In this document: in pieces, positions 24,044-33,560 of the stretch
Position numbering within the stretch: position 1 is the first letter of the stretch
How the letters are laid out: each line of letters begins with the position of its first letter
NCBI GenBank assembly: GCA_041871065.1
Contig: CP168942.1
Location: 26,001-90,000 of the forward strand
Reading direction: 5' to 3'
Origin: Weissella confusa
GTDB lineage: Bacteria; Bacillota; Bacilli; Lactobacillales; Lactobacillaceae
Length of the DNA stretch: 64,000 nt
Program-made: the position numbers and the translations under genes
The notes under the pieces: generated by a model
What the model saw: only the letters and a program-made list of their open reading frames with translations
What the model was told of the DNA's origin: nothing
The model's database searches: none

Positions 24044-25429
24044 ATGTCAGAATTGTTCGACTTTCCTAAGGTAGAATTTATCGGCGGAGCAAAGGGATTG
24101 AACTTTGAAGCATCAAAGGGATACAACTTCTACAACCCAGAAGAGGTTTTCACTATCAACGGTGAGACTAAGACGATGAAGGACTGGATGAAGTTCTCAG
24201 TTGCTTACTGGCACACGATGGACCAACGCATGGTTGATCCATTTGGTGAAGGTACTGCCGAGCGTCCATGGGACGTTAACGGTGTTGACGACATGACTGA
24301 CTTGGACCACGCAATCGCTAAGGTTGACTACATGTTCGAGTTCATGGACAAGTTGGGTGTTGAATACTTCGCATTCCACGATCGTGACTTGGCTCCTGAA
24401 GGTAACACTTTGGCAGAGACGAACGCTAACTTGGACGCCGTTGTTGACCGCATCGAAGAAAAGATGAAGGAAACTGGCAAGAAGTTGTTGTGGAACACTT
24501 CATCATTGTTCACTAACAAGCGTTTCATGGCTGGTGGAGCTACTACGCCATTTGCTGACGTATTTGCTTACGCAGCAGCACAAGTTAAGCACTCATTGGA
24601 AATCGCTAAGCGTTTGAACTCAGAATCATACGTATTCTGGGGTGGTCGTGAAGGTTACGAGTCATTGTTGAACACTGACACGAAGCGTGAGTTGGACCAC
24701 ATCGCTAAGTTCTTCAAGTTGGCTAAGTTGTACGCTAACGAAATTGGCTACACTGGTCAATTCTTGTTGGAGCCTAAGCCAAAGGAGCCAACTGCTCACC
24801 AATACGACACTGACGTACAAACTACTATCGCCTTCTTGAAGACGTACGGTTTGGAAAACGACTTCAAGTTGAACTTGGAAGGTAACCACGCTTACTTGGC
24901 TGGTCACACTTACGAGCACGAAGCACGTTTTGCACGTGAAGCTGGTATGTTGGGTTCATTGGACGCCAACATGGGTGACAAGCAAACTGGTTGGGACATC
25001 GACGAATTCCCTAACGACATCTACGAAGCTACTTTGGTTATGTACGAGTTCATCAAGAACGGTGGATTGCCAACTGGTGGTTTGAACTTTGACTCAAAGG
25101 TTCGCCGTGCTTCATTCAAGATGGATGACTTGTTCTACGCACACATGGCCGGTATGGACGTTTACGCTGCTGGATTCCGTGTTGCTATGAAGATGATCGA
25201 AGACAACTTCTTGGAGAACATCTACAAGGAGCGTTACTCATCATTCGATTCAGGTATCGGTGCTGACTTCGAAAACGACAAGGCTTCATTCGCTGACTTC
25301 GAAGCTTACATCTTGAACAAGACGAACGACGAGATCTTCTCAACGATCCAATCAGGACGTTTGGAAGCTATCAAGGCTACGTTGAACAACTACATCTACT
25401 CAGTTTTGGGTTCAACTTTCTCAAAGTAA
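24044..25429 (+). CDS. xylA: Xylose isomerase
   Basis: 461 aa, slightly longer than the usual 440-450 of the class II type. It converts D-xylose to D-xylulose with divalent metal. Visible: [10 protein letters not shown] near residue 102 (catalytic His/Asp), [16 protein letters not shown] near 235 (metal Glu), L-N-L-E-G-N-H-A and the D-A-N-x-G-D end of the metal site. The ATG at 24044 has GGAGG upstream; earlier in-frame starts would lie in the operator. Codon choice is very uniform, suggesting strong expression. Confidence 0.97.
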   Translation: MSELFDFPKVEFIGGAKGLNFEASKGYNFYNPEEVFTINGETKTMKDWMKFSVAYWHTMDQRMVDPFGEGTAERPWDVNGVDDMTDLDHAIAKVDYMFEFMDKLGVEYFAFHDRDLAPEGNTLAETNANLDAVVDRIEEKMKETGKKLLWNTSSLFTNKRFMAGGATTPFADVFAYAAAQVKHSLEIAKRLNSESYVFWGGREGYESLLNTDTKRELDHIAKFFKLAKLYANEIGYTGQFLLEPKPKEPTAHQYDTDVQTTIAFLKTYGLENDFKLNLEGNHAYLAGHTYEHEARFAREAGMLGSLDANMGDKQTGWDIDEFPNDIYEATLVMYEFIKNGGLPTGGLNFDSKVRRASFKMDDLFYAHMAGMDVYAAGFRVAMKMIEDNFLENIYKERYSSFDSGIGADFENDKASFADFEAYILNKTNDEIFSTIQSGRLEAIKATLNNYIYSVLGSTFSK

Positions 25430-25450
25430 TCCCAACCGAATAGGTTCCTG

Positions 25451-25669
25451 GTAAGAAAAGGCTTACGCTAATGCAAAATTAGCACCGCCATGTCGACTCC
25501 TTTTGAAATAATGGTCGATATAGCATCTCTCAATCTCAAAAAATCTCAAAAATAATCTCAACAAAAGCGATGTGAGTGCCTATCTCACACTCACATTGCA
25601 ACAAACATAACAGTAGGGCCAATCCCTACGGCGACGAGGGCTGGGCCATTAAATTAGCCCAGCCCTCGT
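25451..25669 (+). promoter_or_regulatory. Hairpin-rich spacer between xylA and xylB
   Basis: Stems in order: GTAAG/CTTAC (25451-25466), GCTAAT/ATTAGC (25467-25483), ATGTGAGTG/CACTCACAT (25570-25596), GTAGGG/CCCTAC (25613-25629) and a 13-bp ACGAGGGCTGGGC/GCCCAGCCCTCGT (25634-25669). Between them ATCTCAA-like words recur near 25523-25562. The last stem has no proper T run, so it is more likely an mRNA-stabilising or processing element than a terminator. Confidence 0.6.
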
Positions 25670-25700
25670 TGTATACATAACAAAGAAAGAGGACATAAAC

Positions 25701-27209
25701 ATGAGCGAAGTCGTATTGGGTGTTGACCTAGGAACGTCATCAGTTAAGATCTCAGCTGTTGATCGTCAAGGAAACATCGTTGCACAACAATCATATGATT
25801 ACCCACTATCACAACCAAAGCCAGGATACAGCGAGCAAAACCCAGAAGATTGGGTTAACGGTACGACTGTAGCCATCGTACGTTTGATTTTGGATGACGG
25901 CATCAAGCCTGAAGACATTGCTGGTATTTCATACTCAGGTCAAATGCACGGTTTGGTTTTGTTGGATGACAACAACCAAGTTTTGCGTCCAGCAATCTTG
26001 TGGAACGATACTCGTACTACGCCACAAACTAAGGAAATCGCTGAGAAGATGGGTCAAGAATTCATCGACATCACGCGTAACAAGGCTTTGGAAGGATTTA
26101 CTTTGCCAAAGATCTTGTGGGTTAAGGAAAACGAGCCAGAAATCTTCTCACAAGCTTCTTCATTCGTAACGCCTAAGGATTACGTGCGTTACCGTATGAC
26201 TGGTAAGTTGGCTATGGAAATTTCTGATGCCGCTGGTACGGTTGCAATGGACGTTGCTAACCGCACTTGGTCAAAGGAAGTTCAAGAAGCCTTTGGTTTG
26301 AAGCCAGAATTCTTCCCTGAGATTATCGAAGGACCAGAATTTGCTGGAACTATCTCACCAAAGTACGCTGCCTTCTCAGGCTTGACGACTGAGACTAAGG
26401 TATTTGGTGGAGCAGCCGACAACGCTGCTGGTGCCATCGGATCTGCAATTTTGCAACCTAACATGGTGATGTCATCAATCGGTACGTCAGGTGTTGTTTT
26501 GAAGTACGAAGACAACGCAGATGCTGACTACAAGGGTAAGGTTCACTTCTTCAACCACGCTATCCCTGGTAAGTTCTACTCAATGGGTGTTACTTTGGCC
26601 GCTGGATACGCTTTGTCATGGTTCAAGAAGACGTTTGCTGCTGATGAAGACTTCACGGCGATGGTTGAATCAGCTGGTAAGTCAACGGTTGGGGCTAACG
26701 GTTTGTTGTTCACGCCATACTTGGTAGGTGAGCGTACACCATACGCTGACGGTGACATCCGTGCTTCATGGACTGGTATCGACGGAACGCACAAGAAGTC
26801 TGACTTCGTTCGTTCAGTTTTGGAAGGAATTATCTTCTCATTCAAGGACATCTTTGATATCTACGAAGAAGCTGGTACTGACTTCGATACTGTTGTTGCC
26901 ATCGGTGGTGGTGCTAAGTCACCATTGTGGTTGCAAATCCAAGCTGACATCTTCAACAAGAAGGTTGTTTCATTGAAGAACGAGCAAGGACCTGGAATGG
27001 GTGCCGCAATCTTGGCCGCTACTGGTTTGGGTTGGTTCGACACTGTTCAAGACGCTGCTGCTGCATGGAACTCATTTGACAAGGAATACTTGCCAGATGC
27101 AGATCGCGCTGCACGTTACGCAGAAATCCACGCTATCTACAAGCAAGTTTACGGCGCAACTGCTGAAATCTCACACGAGTTGTTGGCATTCCGTCGTTCA
27201 GCTAAGTAA
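25701..27209 (+). CDS. xylB: Xylulokinase
   Basis: 502 aa, full length. It phosphorylates D-xylulose to xylulose 5-phosphate, which heterofermentative bacteria cleave by phosphoketolase. FGGY kinase fold: [10 protein letters not shown] at residues 7-16, S-G-Q-M-H-G-L-V at about 79-86 (substrate), L-W-N-D-T-R-T, and [11 protein letters not shown] near 395. An AGAAAGAGG site precedes the ATG. It lies 271 bases after xylA in the same direction, with no clear promoter of its own, so it is probably transcribed with xylA through a structured spacer. Confidence 0.96.
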   Translation: MSEVVLGVDLGTSSVKISAVDRQGNIVAQQSYDYPLSQPKPGYSEQNPEDWVNGTTVAIVRLILDDGIKPEDIAGISYSGQMHGLVLLDDNNQVLRPAILWNDTRTTPQTKEIAEKMGQEFIDITRNKALEGFTLPKILWVKENEPEIFSQASSFVTPKDYVRYRMTGKLAMEISDAAGTVAMDVANRTWSKEVQEAFGLKPEFFPEIIEGPEFAGTISPKYAAFSGLTTETKVFGGAADNAAGAIGSAILQPNMVMSSIGTSGVVLKYEDNADADYKGKVHFFNHAIPGKFYSMGVTLAAGYALSWFKKTFAADEDFTAMVESAGKSTVGANGLLFTPYLVGERTPYADGDIRASWTGIDGTHKKSDFVRSVLEGIIFSFKDIFDIYEEAGTDFDTVVAIGGGAKSPLWLQIQADIFNKKVVSLKNEQGPGMGAAILAATGLGWFDTVQDAAAAWNSFDKEYLPDADRAARYAEIHAIYKQVYGATAEISHELLAFRRSAK

Positions 27210-27218
27210 TTAAAATAG

Positions 27219-27253
27219 AAAGGGACGATACAGCGATGTATCGTCCCTTTTTT
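27219..27253 (+). terminator. Terminator after xylB
   Basis: A 14-bp stem (AAAGGGACGATACA / TGTATCGTCCCTTT) with a GCGA loop and a T run. Confidence 0.92.
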
Positions 27254-27379
27254 GCTGGTCGTTCACAAAAACGCCACACTGTTTAAAAAAACATTGTTGC
27301 AAACGGTGGAAGATGTTTTTTGAAGAGATTAAGTGATAATCTGAGATTAATAATTAAGTACAGTAAGGAAATGAACACC

Positions 27380-27874
27380 ATGGAAACAAAGCAACCGCAA
27401 CAATACAAGTTTTGGCTACTCGTTATTTTGGGATATATTGTTTTGTTTGTTATTGGCTTCTATTCACCAATTGTTTTGGATCGTGTGAGTGGTGGTTCAC
27501 ATAACGAAACAACGAAGACAGCCACAACGAGTTCAGAAAGTTCTATCGATGAAGCAGGCACAACACCAAACGACTCTGTTGATACGGCAGATGAGGAAGT
27601 TGCGTCTGAGTCTGAATCAACCGTAGCCGAGGATTATGCCGAAACGGCAAGTGAACCAGCTGCAACAAGTGAGGCAGAAGCATCAAGTGAAGCTGAGCCA
27701 GCGTCTGAGAGTTCATCAACAAGTGCTGCAACGCAATTGACAGTGCCTCAAGGAACGACAGCTTATTCAATTGCTAAGCAACATGGCCTAACAGTGGCTG
27801 AGTTGCAACAAATGAACCCATCAATTAATATGGATGCCCTGCAAGCTGGCGAAACAATTGTCGTTAGCCACTAA
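27380..27874 (+). CDS. Membrane-anchored LysM domain protein
   Basis: 164 aa from the ATG at 27380, which has AAGGA 10 bases upstream; other in-frame ATGs nearby are badly spaced. One membrane segment (about 12-32) is followed by a low-complexity stretch rich in Ser, Glu, Thr and Ala (about 38-115) and a C-terminal LysM domain (about 118-162: G-T-T-A-Y-S-I-A-K-Q-H-G-L-T-V-A-E-L-Q-Q-M-N-P). LysM binds peptidoglycan; no catalytic domain is attached. The layout suggests a wall-spanning tether. A short GC hairpin with TTTTTT near 27890-27911 may terminate it. Confidence 0.82.
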   Translation: METKQPQQYKFWLLVILGYIVLFVIGFYSPIVLDRVSGGSHNETTKTATTSSESSIDEAGTTPNDSVDTADEEVASESESTVAEDYAETASEPAATSEAEASSEAEPASESSSTSAATQLTVPQGTTAYSIAKQHGLTVAELQQMNPSINMDALQAGETIVVSH

Positions 27875-28000
27875 GAACTATTGCTCGGAGCCTTGTGCTT
27901 CGGGCTTTTTTGTTGAAATTGAAACTTAAGGAAAGTTTTACTTACGAAGAATTTATTTTTGTGCTTCAATAGTACAAGTGTTCAAAAAAGGAGTGAGAAA

Positions 28001-29383
28001 ATGACAGAAAAAGTTTCACCACGAGTCGTTTGGTCGATTGTTGCGACTGCGATTCTAGGGTTTGTCGGTATTTTGACGGAAACGTCAATGAACGTGACGT
28101 TCCCGGATTTGATTAAGCAATTTAATGTTCCAATGGGAACAGTGCAATGGCTAACAACAGCCTATTTGTTGATTGTGGCTTTGATGATGACGACATCAGC
28201 TTATCTAAAGGCGGTGATGAGTCCACGCAAGATTTTTATTTTGGGTATGATTTCATTTGTTATCGGTGATATTATTTCCATCTTTGCCCCAAGTTTCTGG
28301 CCGTTGTTGATTGGTCGACTCATCATGGCCGTTGGAACCGGAATTGCGTTGCCATTGGTCTTTAACGTAATCTTGATGAGTATTCCGCCAATGCAACTCG
28401 GTAAGTACATGGGCTTCGGTGGCTTGATTTTGTCACTGGCGCCCGCGCTTGGCCCAGTGTACGGTGGTTTGGTGACTTATTGGCTTGGCTGGCGTGCCAT
28501 CTTCGTGATTGTGTTGCCAATTATGCTGATTAGTTTGGTGATGGGATGGCGCACGTTGCCAAGTGAACACCAAGCTGAAGCGGCTAGTTTTGATTGGTGG
28601 CAATTCATTGTTTTGGGTGTGTCATTGACGACGGCCTTGTTGGCGCTTGGCGAATTGGAGTCTGGTAAGATTTCAGCCACGATTATTGTATTGGCAGTGA
28701 TTGCGATTGTCGCAATGGTGCTCTTCATTCGGATTGCTGGTAAGTCAACGAAGAAGCTGTTGAACTTGTCGGTGTTCAAGAGCAAGGGAATGGTCTTTGC
28801 GTTGCTAATTTACGCAACGTCACAAGCGATTAACTTAGCTGTGAACTTCGCAATTCCGCAATATGCGCAATTGACGTTGGGTGCAACGACAATGGTTGCT
28901 GGTGCAGTATTGATGCCGGGATCATTGTTAGGATCAATCTCATCACCAATGTACGGAGCGTTTTATGATCGTGCTGGTGCGACAAAGCCGTTGACGATTG
29001 GTTCAATTAGTTTCTTTGTTGTCATGGTTATTTTTTCAATCATGGCACCATCAATTACATCAATTGGTTTAACGGTCATGTACGCGTTGTTCACGTTGGG
29101 TCGTAATTTGGCGTTCAATACATCAATGACGGCGGGTGTTGCCGAAGTGCCACGTGAAGTATCTGGTGACGTGAACGCCATTTTCAACACAATCCAGCAA
29201 TTTGCTGGTGCAGTCGGAACGGCGATTGCAGCGTTGTTTATTAAGACAACCAGCGCAACGCCGGCAGCGATTGCTCATCAAACCGCCACTGGCTTGGGCC
29301 ACTTGTTCTGGTTCAGCACGGTATTTGCCGGTTTGAGTTTGATTTGGCTCTTTGGTTTCACAAAGACAAAGACAGGAAAATAG
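28001..29383 (+). CDS. DHA2 family MFS multidrug efflux transporter
   Basis: 460 aa from the ATG at 28001, preceded by AAAGGAGTG; an earlier frame start lacks a site. About fourteen membrane segments, the DHA2 (EmrB/QacA, LmrB) pattern. Typical stretches: N-V-T-F-P-D-L at residues 30-36, the V-Q-W-L-T-T-A-Y-L-L motif (helix 2), and L-A-P-A-L-G-P-V-Y-G-G in helix 5 (motif C of antiporters). Probable drug:H+ antiport; substrate unknown. No regulator is adjacent. Confidence 0.87.
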   Translation: MTEKVSPRVVWSIVATAILGFVGILTETSMNVTFPDLIKQFNVPMGTVQWLTTAYLLIVALMMTTSAYLKAVMSPRKIFILGMISFVIGDIISIFAPSFWPLLIGRLIMAVGTGIALPLVFNVILMSIPPMQLGKYMGFGGLILSLAPALGPVYGGLVTYWLGWRAIFVIVLPIMLISLVMGWRTLPSEHQAEAASFDWWQFIVLGVSLTTALLALGELESGKISATIIVLAVIAIVAMVLFIRIAGKSTKKLLNLSVFKSKGMVFALLIYATSQAINLAVNFAIPQYAQLTLGATTMVAGAVLMPGSLLGSISSPMYGAFYDRAGATKPLTIGSISFFVVMVIFSIMAPSITSIGLTVMYALFTLGRNLAFNTSMTAGVAEVPREVSGDVNAIFNTIQQFAGAVGTAIAALFIKTTSATPAAIAHQTATGLGHLFWFSTVFAGLSLIWLFGFTKTKTGK

Positions 29384-29389
29384 TTTTTC

Positions 29390-29423
29390 AAGACAGTTAG
29401 CCATTTGGTTAGCTGTCTTTTTA
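29390..29423 (+). terminator. Terminator after the DHA2 transporter
   Basis: Arms AAGACAGTTAGCC and GGTTAGCTGTCTT pair with G-U wobble and are followed by Ts. Confidence 0.8.
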
Positions 29424-29453
29424 TGTCGATACATATTCACAATTTATTCCTTT

Positions 29454-29467
29454 TGTATCCGTTTTCA
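29454..29467 (+). promoter_or_regulatory. cre-like site before the PTS gene
   Basis: TGTATCCGTTTTCA matches the CcpA consensus with one mismatch and ends a few bases before a TAAAAT -10-like box (29473-29478). Confidence 0.45.
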
Positions 29468-29508
29468 TTCGATAAAATGGGCGCATAAAGGAAAAGGGGG
29501 ATGTCACC

Positions 29509-30843
29509 ATGAAGAAAGTGACAGAGTTGCTGGAACGTTATTTGATGCCAATTGGGTCGAAATTGGCTGCCAATAAGGCATTGAATGCCGTTCGTGATGG
29601 AATTGCGTATGCGATGCCATTGGTTATTGTGGGGTCTTTGACGATGTTGATTGCCAATGGGTTCTCAATTGATTCGTTCAAGACTTGGTTAATCGATAAC
29701 GGAACGTTTGACTGGTTGGTTAAGATTACCAATGGAACGTTCGGTTTGATGGGGTTGGTAGCGGTATTTGGTATTGCTTACCGTTATGCACAAGAATTGA
29801 AGGTTGATGGGGTATCAGCAGGTATTATTGCCTTGTCTGGTTACGTTATCTCAACGCCAACGATTATGGCGAAGGCAGGGGAAGGTTTCCCGTTGACGTA
29901 CATGGGAGCGGCAGGATTGTTTGCCTCAATCTTGATTGCTTTGGTATCAACGAGCATCTTCGCTTGGTTTATGAAGAAAGATATTCGTATTAAGATGCCT
30001 GATGGCGTGCCACCTGCTGTTGCAAACTCATTTGCAGCCTTGATTCCAGGAGCGGTTATCGTATTGCTTTGGGGTGCTATCTACGCTGGTTTGGCTGCGA
30101 CGCCAATGGCTTCAATCCACGGAATCTTGCAATTGGTATTGGGTGGTCCGTTGTCAGCCTTTGGTGGTTCATTGGCCGGTGCGATTGTTGTTTCAATCGT
30201 GACGTCATTGTTCTGGTTCATCGGTGTGCACGGTGGTAACGTTACCGGTGCCATCATGTCACCAATCTGGCTAGGATTGATGGCCGAAAATGCTAAGGTT
30301 TACTCACAAAACGCGGACGCAACGATGCCACACATCGTAACGCAACCATTTATGGATTTGTTTGTTTACCTTGGTGGTGGTGGTGCAACAATTGGTTTGG
30401 TTGCAGCCATGATTTTGACGGCTAAGAGTAAGGAATTTAAGACGTTGGCTAAGTTGATCACGCCACCTGGGTTGTTCAACATTAACGAGCCAACGATGTT
30501 CGGAACGCCAGTTGTTTTGAATGTTTACTTGTTGATTCCATTTATTTTCGTACCAGTTATCAATGCCATCATCGCATATGTTACGATGGCAACAGGGATT
30601 GTTCACGCAACGGTTGGTGTTGTGATTCCTTGGACGATGCCACCAATCATTTCTGGATTCTTGGCTACTGGTTCACACGTCTCAGGTGCGGTTTTGCAAA
30701 TTGTTTTGTTCGTACTTGATACGTTGCTATACATCCCATTCTTCAAGTTGGTTGACCGTCAACGTCAAGTGCTTGAAGGGCAACAAGTTGCAGACGAAAC
30801 GCCAGAAGAAGTGGCGTTTCAAGAGAAGGTAACGGAGGCCTAG
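29509..30843 (+). CDS. PTS cellobiose-type EIIC permease
   Basis: 444 aa, the Lac/Cel (CelB) EIIC family: membrane permease of a phosphotransferase system for beta-linked disaccharides. Signatures: the amphipathic start K-K-V-T-E-L-L-E-R-Y-L-M-P, D-G-I-A-Y-A-M-P-L-V-I-V-G-S near residue 24, and P-P-G-L-F-N-I-N-E-P-T-M-F-G-T-P near 320. No EIIA or EIIB domain is attached and none is encoded nearby, so it must borrow them. Three bases separate it from a MupG-like gene, which suggests its product is a phosphorylated disaccharide for that enzyme. Confidence 0.9.
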   Translation: MKKVTELLERYLMPIGSKLAANKALNAVRDGIAYAMPLVIVGSLTMLIANGFSIDSFKTWLIDNGTFDWLVKITNGTFGLMGLVAVFGIAYRYAQELKVDGVSAGIIALSGYVISTPTIMAKAGEGFPLTYMGAAGLFASILIALVSTSIFAWFMKKDIRIKMPDGVPPAVANSFAALIPGAVIVLLWGAIYAGLAATPMASIHGILQLVLGGPLSAFGGSLAGAIVVSIVTSLFWFIGVHGGNVTGAIMSPIWLGLMAENAKVYSQNADATMPHIVTQPFMDLFVYLGGGGATIGLVAAMILTAKSKEFKTLAKLITPPGLFNINEPTMFGTPVVLNVYLLIPFIFVPVINAIIAYVTMATGIVHATVGVVIPWTMPPIISGFLATGSHVSGAVLQIVLFVLDTLLYIPFFKLVDRQRQVLEGQQVADETPEEVAFQEKVTEA

Positions 30844-30846
30844 CCA

Positions 30847-31944
30847 ATGGGGGAATTAGGTATTTCAGTGTATCCATCACGTGCGAGCGTGGCGGATAAC
30901 ATTGCATACATCGAAAAGGCGGCCAGCTACGGCTACACCCGCATTTTCACATCATTGTTAGAGTTGACGCCAGATATGACGGATTTGTTGGATCAATACA
31001 AGCAAGTCATCATGCGCGGAAACGAATTGGGGATGAAGACGATTTTGGACATCAATCCGGAATTGTTCGAGCAACTAGGAACAAGCTACACGGATTTGCG
31101 CCTATTCTCTGAAATGGGTGCTTGGGGACTTCGTTTGGATTTAGGTTTCACGGGTGCTGAAGAAGCGCAAATGACGCATAATCCATACGGGTTGAAGATT
31201 GAATTGAACATGTCACGTGGCCAACACTACATTGATTTGATCATGGATTTTGGTGTTAACCGTGATAACTTGATTGGATCACACAATTTTTACCCACAAC
31301 GCTTTACGGGATTAGGACGTGACTACTTTGCAGAAACGTCTTTGCAATACCGTCACTACGGATTGCGTACAGCAGCGTTTGTTAACGCGCCAAGTGGTTC
31401 ATTTGGGCCATGGCCAGTGAGTGATGGTTTGGTATCAATGGAAGATCACCGTAACTTGCCAATCGCAACGCAAGTGCAAGAATTGCGCTTCAACGGACTG
31501 GTAGATGACGTGTTGATTGCCGATGCGTTTGCGGATGATGCTGATTTGCAAGCCGCAGCGGATGCGTTCAACCGTACGATGGTTGGGCTACGTGTTGTGG
31601 AGGAACCTTTGGTATCTAAGGTTTCAAAGCAAGTGTTGTATGACCAACCACAAATGTATCGTGGTGATCGTTCAGACTATGTGCTACGTTCAACGCAAAC
31701 ACGCGTGAAGTACAAGGCTGAAGATTTCCCAGCGTTTAACACGGTTGATGTTACGCGTGGGGATGTCATTATCGACAACAATGACTATGGACAATACAAG
31801 GGTGAGTTGCAGATTGCGCTACGCGATTTGCCAAACGACAGCCGCATCAACGTGGTCGGTCATATCCATCCCGAGGACATGGCATTGTTATCATTGATTC
31901 AACCATGGCACGGTTTCACATTGGAGCCGGCTGAAAAGTTGTAG
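30847..31944 (+). CDS. DUF871 family protein, probable MupG-type 6-phospho-glycosidase
   Basis: 365 aa, normal for DUF871. The N-terminal TIM-barrel (L-G-I-S-V-Y-P at 3-9, I-F-T-S-L at 33-37, the D-I-N-P region near 70, L-R-L-D-L-G-F near 99) is joined to a C-terminal cyclophilin-like domain. Characterised members (MupG) cleave MurNAc-6-phosphate-GlcNAc after PTS uptake in peptidoglycan recycling. Pairing with a cellobiose-type EIIC rather than a MurP-type EIIBC leaves the substrate open: another 6-phospho-disaccharide is possible. Translationally linked to the EIIC gene. Confidence 0.82.
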   Translation: MGELGISVYPSRASVADNIAYIEKAASYGYTRIFTSLLELTPDMTDLLDQYKQVIMRGNELGMKTILDINPELFEQLGTSYTDLRLFSEMGAWGLRLDLGFTGAEEAQMTHNPYGLKIELNMSRGQHYIDLIMDFGVNRDNLIGSHNFYPQRFTGLGRDYFAETSLQYRHYGLRTAAFVNAPSGSFGPWPVSDGLVSMEDHRNLPIATQVQELRFNGLVDDVLIADAFADDADLQAAADAFNRTMVGLRVVEEPLVSKVSKQVLYDQPQMYRGDRSDYVLRSTQTRVKYKAEDFPAFNTVDVTRGDVIIDNNDYGQYKGELQIALRDLPNDSRINVVGHIHPEDMALLSLIQPWHGFTLEPAEKL

Positions 31945-31951
31945 TAGATAG

Positions 31952-31984
31952 GAAGACAGTACCAGTTTGGTGCTGTCTTTTTTA
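31952..31984 (+). terminator. Terminator after the EIIC-MupG operon
   Basis: Stem AAGACAGTACCA / TGGTGCTGTCTT (one G-U) with a short loop and a T run. Confidence 0.85.
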
Positions 31985-32133
31985 GTTGGTGGTGTGTGGC
32001 TACTAACTTCCAGTTCAAAGGTGATTCTCATTATTTTAGAAGAATTCGTGATACTTTCCACAAAAAGGTGCGGTAGTACTGTAATCGTGTTATTATAATT
32101 AGATTAGAAACTAGAAAGTGGGAGTCGGCACAA

Positions 32134-32778
32134 ATGCTAGCAACTTTAATTAAGTCCCGTGACGTATTGACGACGGTCAGCGAAAATGCGACGTTGCAAG
32201 ATGCCTTGGACATCTTTAATAACTCAAATTTCCGTGCAATTCCAATCTTGGATGAGAGTGGTCAATTGTTCCGCGGTGCGATCTATAAGATGCACATCTA
32301 CCGACACCAAGTTGATGGCGGAGATATGAATCTGCCGGTGACAACTTACATGCGTAACATGACGAAGTTCGTTGGCGTTGAAGCGACGTTCTTTGAGATG
32401 TTCTTTACGCTTCGTGATTTGCCATTCATCTCTGTTTTGGATAAGGATAATCATTTCATGGGGATTATGACGCACAGTCGTATGATGAAGTTGATGTCTG
32501 ACTCATGGCAAACGGACGATGGGCGCTACACATTGACGCTTGTGACGGATGGTGAACGCGGTAGCTTGGAAAAGGCTGCTAAGATTATTACGCGTTATAC
32601 GCAAATTTCATCATCAATGACGTTGAATCCCGATAACAACCCACGTACGGTACGTATTTTATTTACGTTGCCTGACTCAGTTAATGAAGGAACGTTGTCA
32701 AAGATTATCAAGGTGCTGTCACGCAAGGGGTTCCACTTGGAGTCGTTGGAAGACCTATCAAAATCAAATTATATGTAA
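32134..32778 (+). CDS. cbpA: CBS domain protein, CbpA-like cyclic-di-AMP-binding candidate
   Basis: 214 aa: a CBS pair (about 8-130, with F-R-A-I-P-I-L-D-E and L-P-F-I-S-V-L-D-K motifs) followed by an ACT-like C-terminal domain (about 135-205). The size and domain pair match CbpA of lactobacilli and Listeria, a soluble c-di-AMP receptor of unsettled role. No partner gene is adjacent: a terminator hairpin follows and the next gene is convergent. A TATAAT at 32094-32099 is a candidate -10 box. The binding claim rests on family resemblance. Confidence 0.75.
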   Translation: MLATLIKSRDVLTTVSENATLQDALDIFNNSNFRAIPILDESGQLFRGAIYKMHIYRHQVDGGDMNLPVTTYMRNMTKFVGVEATFFEMFFTLRDLPFISVLDKDNHFMGIMTHSRMMKLMSDSWQTDDGRYTLTLVTDGERGSLEKAAKIITRYTQISSSMTLNPDNNPRTVRILFTLPDSVNEGTLSKIIKVLSRKGFHLESLEDLSKSNYM

Positions 32779-32817
32779 AACAAAAGACCAGCCAATTGTG
32801 GCTGGTCTTTTGTTTTG
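32777..32817. terminator. Bidirectional terminator between cbpA and tetR
   Basis: A very long stem (ACAAAAGACCAGCCA / TGGCTGGTCTTTTGT) with an ATTG loop, A-rich on the left and T-rich on the right. Confidence 0.9.
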
Positions 32818-32826
32818 GACTAGATA

Positions 32827-33429
32827 TCAGTTGAATGTGATTAGTTCGTGAGGAGCCATGAAACGACTCTTCATCAAGATTTCAGCCAACTCTTCGGGTG
32901 ACTCAGGCTCGTCCTTATCAAGCCAGTGACGCACGATGTTCAAAATGCTGTTTAGGGCGATTTCCTTGGTGTAATCGATAGGCAGTTCGCTTGAAAAACG
33001 ACCATGATTTTGCGTTAACTGGCGGGTGAATAGGTGATCGACCAACTCCTTAATGCGGTTGAAGAATTGGGGATGGCCATTCGATGAGAGCAGTGCGCGC
33101 ATCGTTTCGCGTTCTTGATTAACATACCCAAGCGCTTGATTAAACACTTTATAAGGCGCACCTGAGAAATCTTCAGGGGTGTGGTTAGAAAGTGGCTCAG
33201 CCAAATTGGCTGTTAAAGCAGCAGCGATATTATCAATCAATTCATCTTCGATTTTAGTTAGCAGTTCAAACTTGTCGGTGTAGTGGACGTAGAAGGTACC
33301 ACGACTCACGCCAGCTTCGCGCGTGATGTCTGAAACAGTTAAACTGTTAAAGCCTTTTTCATTAATTAAATGAATAAAAGCTTCTTTAATGAGTTGCTGT
33401 GTTTGCGCATTTCGTTCTGCCTGTTTCAT
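32827..33429 (-). CDS. TetR/AcrR family regulator of the divergent YhgE gene
   Basis: 200 aa from the ATG at 33429, which has GGAGGGG just upstream; a frame-extending TTG at 33462 would begin inside the operator. The N-terminal helix-turn-helix is clear (A-F-I-H-L-I-N-E-K-G-F...V-S-R-G-T-F-Y-V-H-Y-T-D-K). The C-terminal ligand domain has no recognisable specificity. It is divergent from the YhgE/Pip-type gene, and the gap holds two copies of one 17-bp dyad, one near each gene, so it probably represses both. Confidence 0.9.
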   Translation of the reverse strand: MKQAERNAQTQQLIKEAFIHLINEKGFNSLTVSDITREAGVSRGTFYVHYTDKFELLTKIEDELIDNIAAALTANLAEPLSNHTPEDFSGAPYKVFNQALGYVNQERETMRALLSSNGHPQFFNRIKELVDHLFTRQLTQNHGRFSSELPIDYTKEIALNSILNIVRHWLDKDEPESPEELAEILMKSRFMAPHELITFN

Positions 33430-33445
33430 GTTCCCCTCCAACTTA

Positions 33446-33462
33446 TTGAACACACTGTTCAA
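33446..33462. promoter_or_regulatory. TetR operator 1 (tetR side)
   Basis: TTGAACA-CAC-TGTTCAA is a perfect 7-bp inverted repeat with a 3-base spacer, 17 bases before the tetR ATG. Confidence 0.75.
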
Positions 33463-33519
33463 AACTGTGTATTGTACTCACCTTTTATAAGACTTAATAT
33501 AATACAAGTAAATTATTTA

Positions 33520-33536
33520 TTCAACAGGTTGTTCAA
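33520..33536. promoter_or_regulatory. TetR operator 2 (YhgE side)
   Basis: TTCAACA-GGT-TGTTCAA has the same size and half-site as operator 1 with one mismatch between arms. It lies between a TATAAT box (33498-33503) and the YhgE start. Confidence 0.7.
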
Positions 33537-33560
33537 TAATGTAAAAGGGAGGTAGCCACT

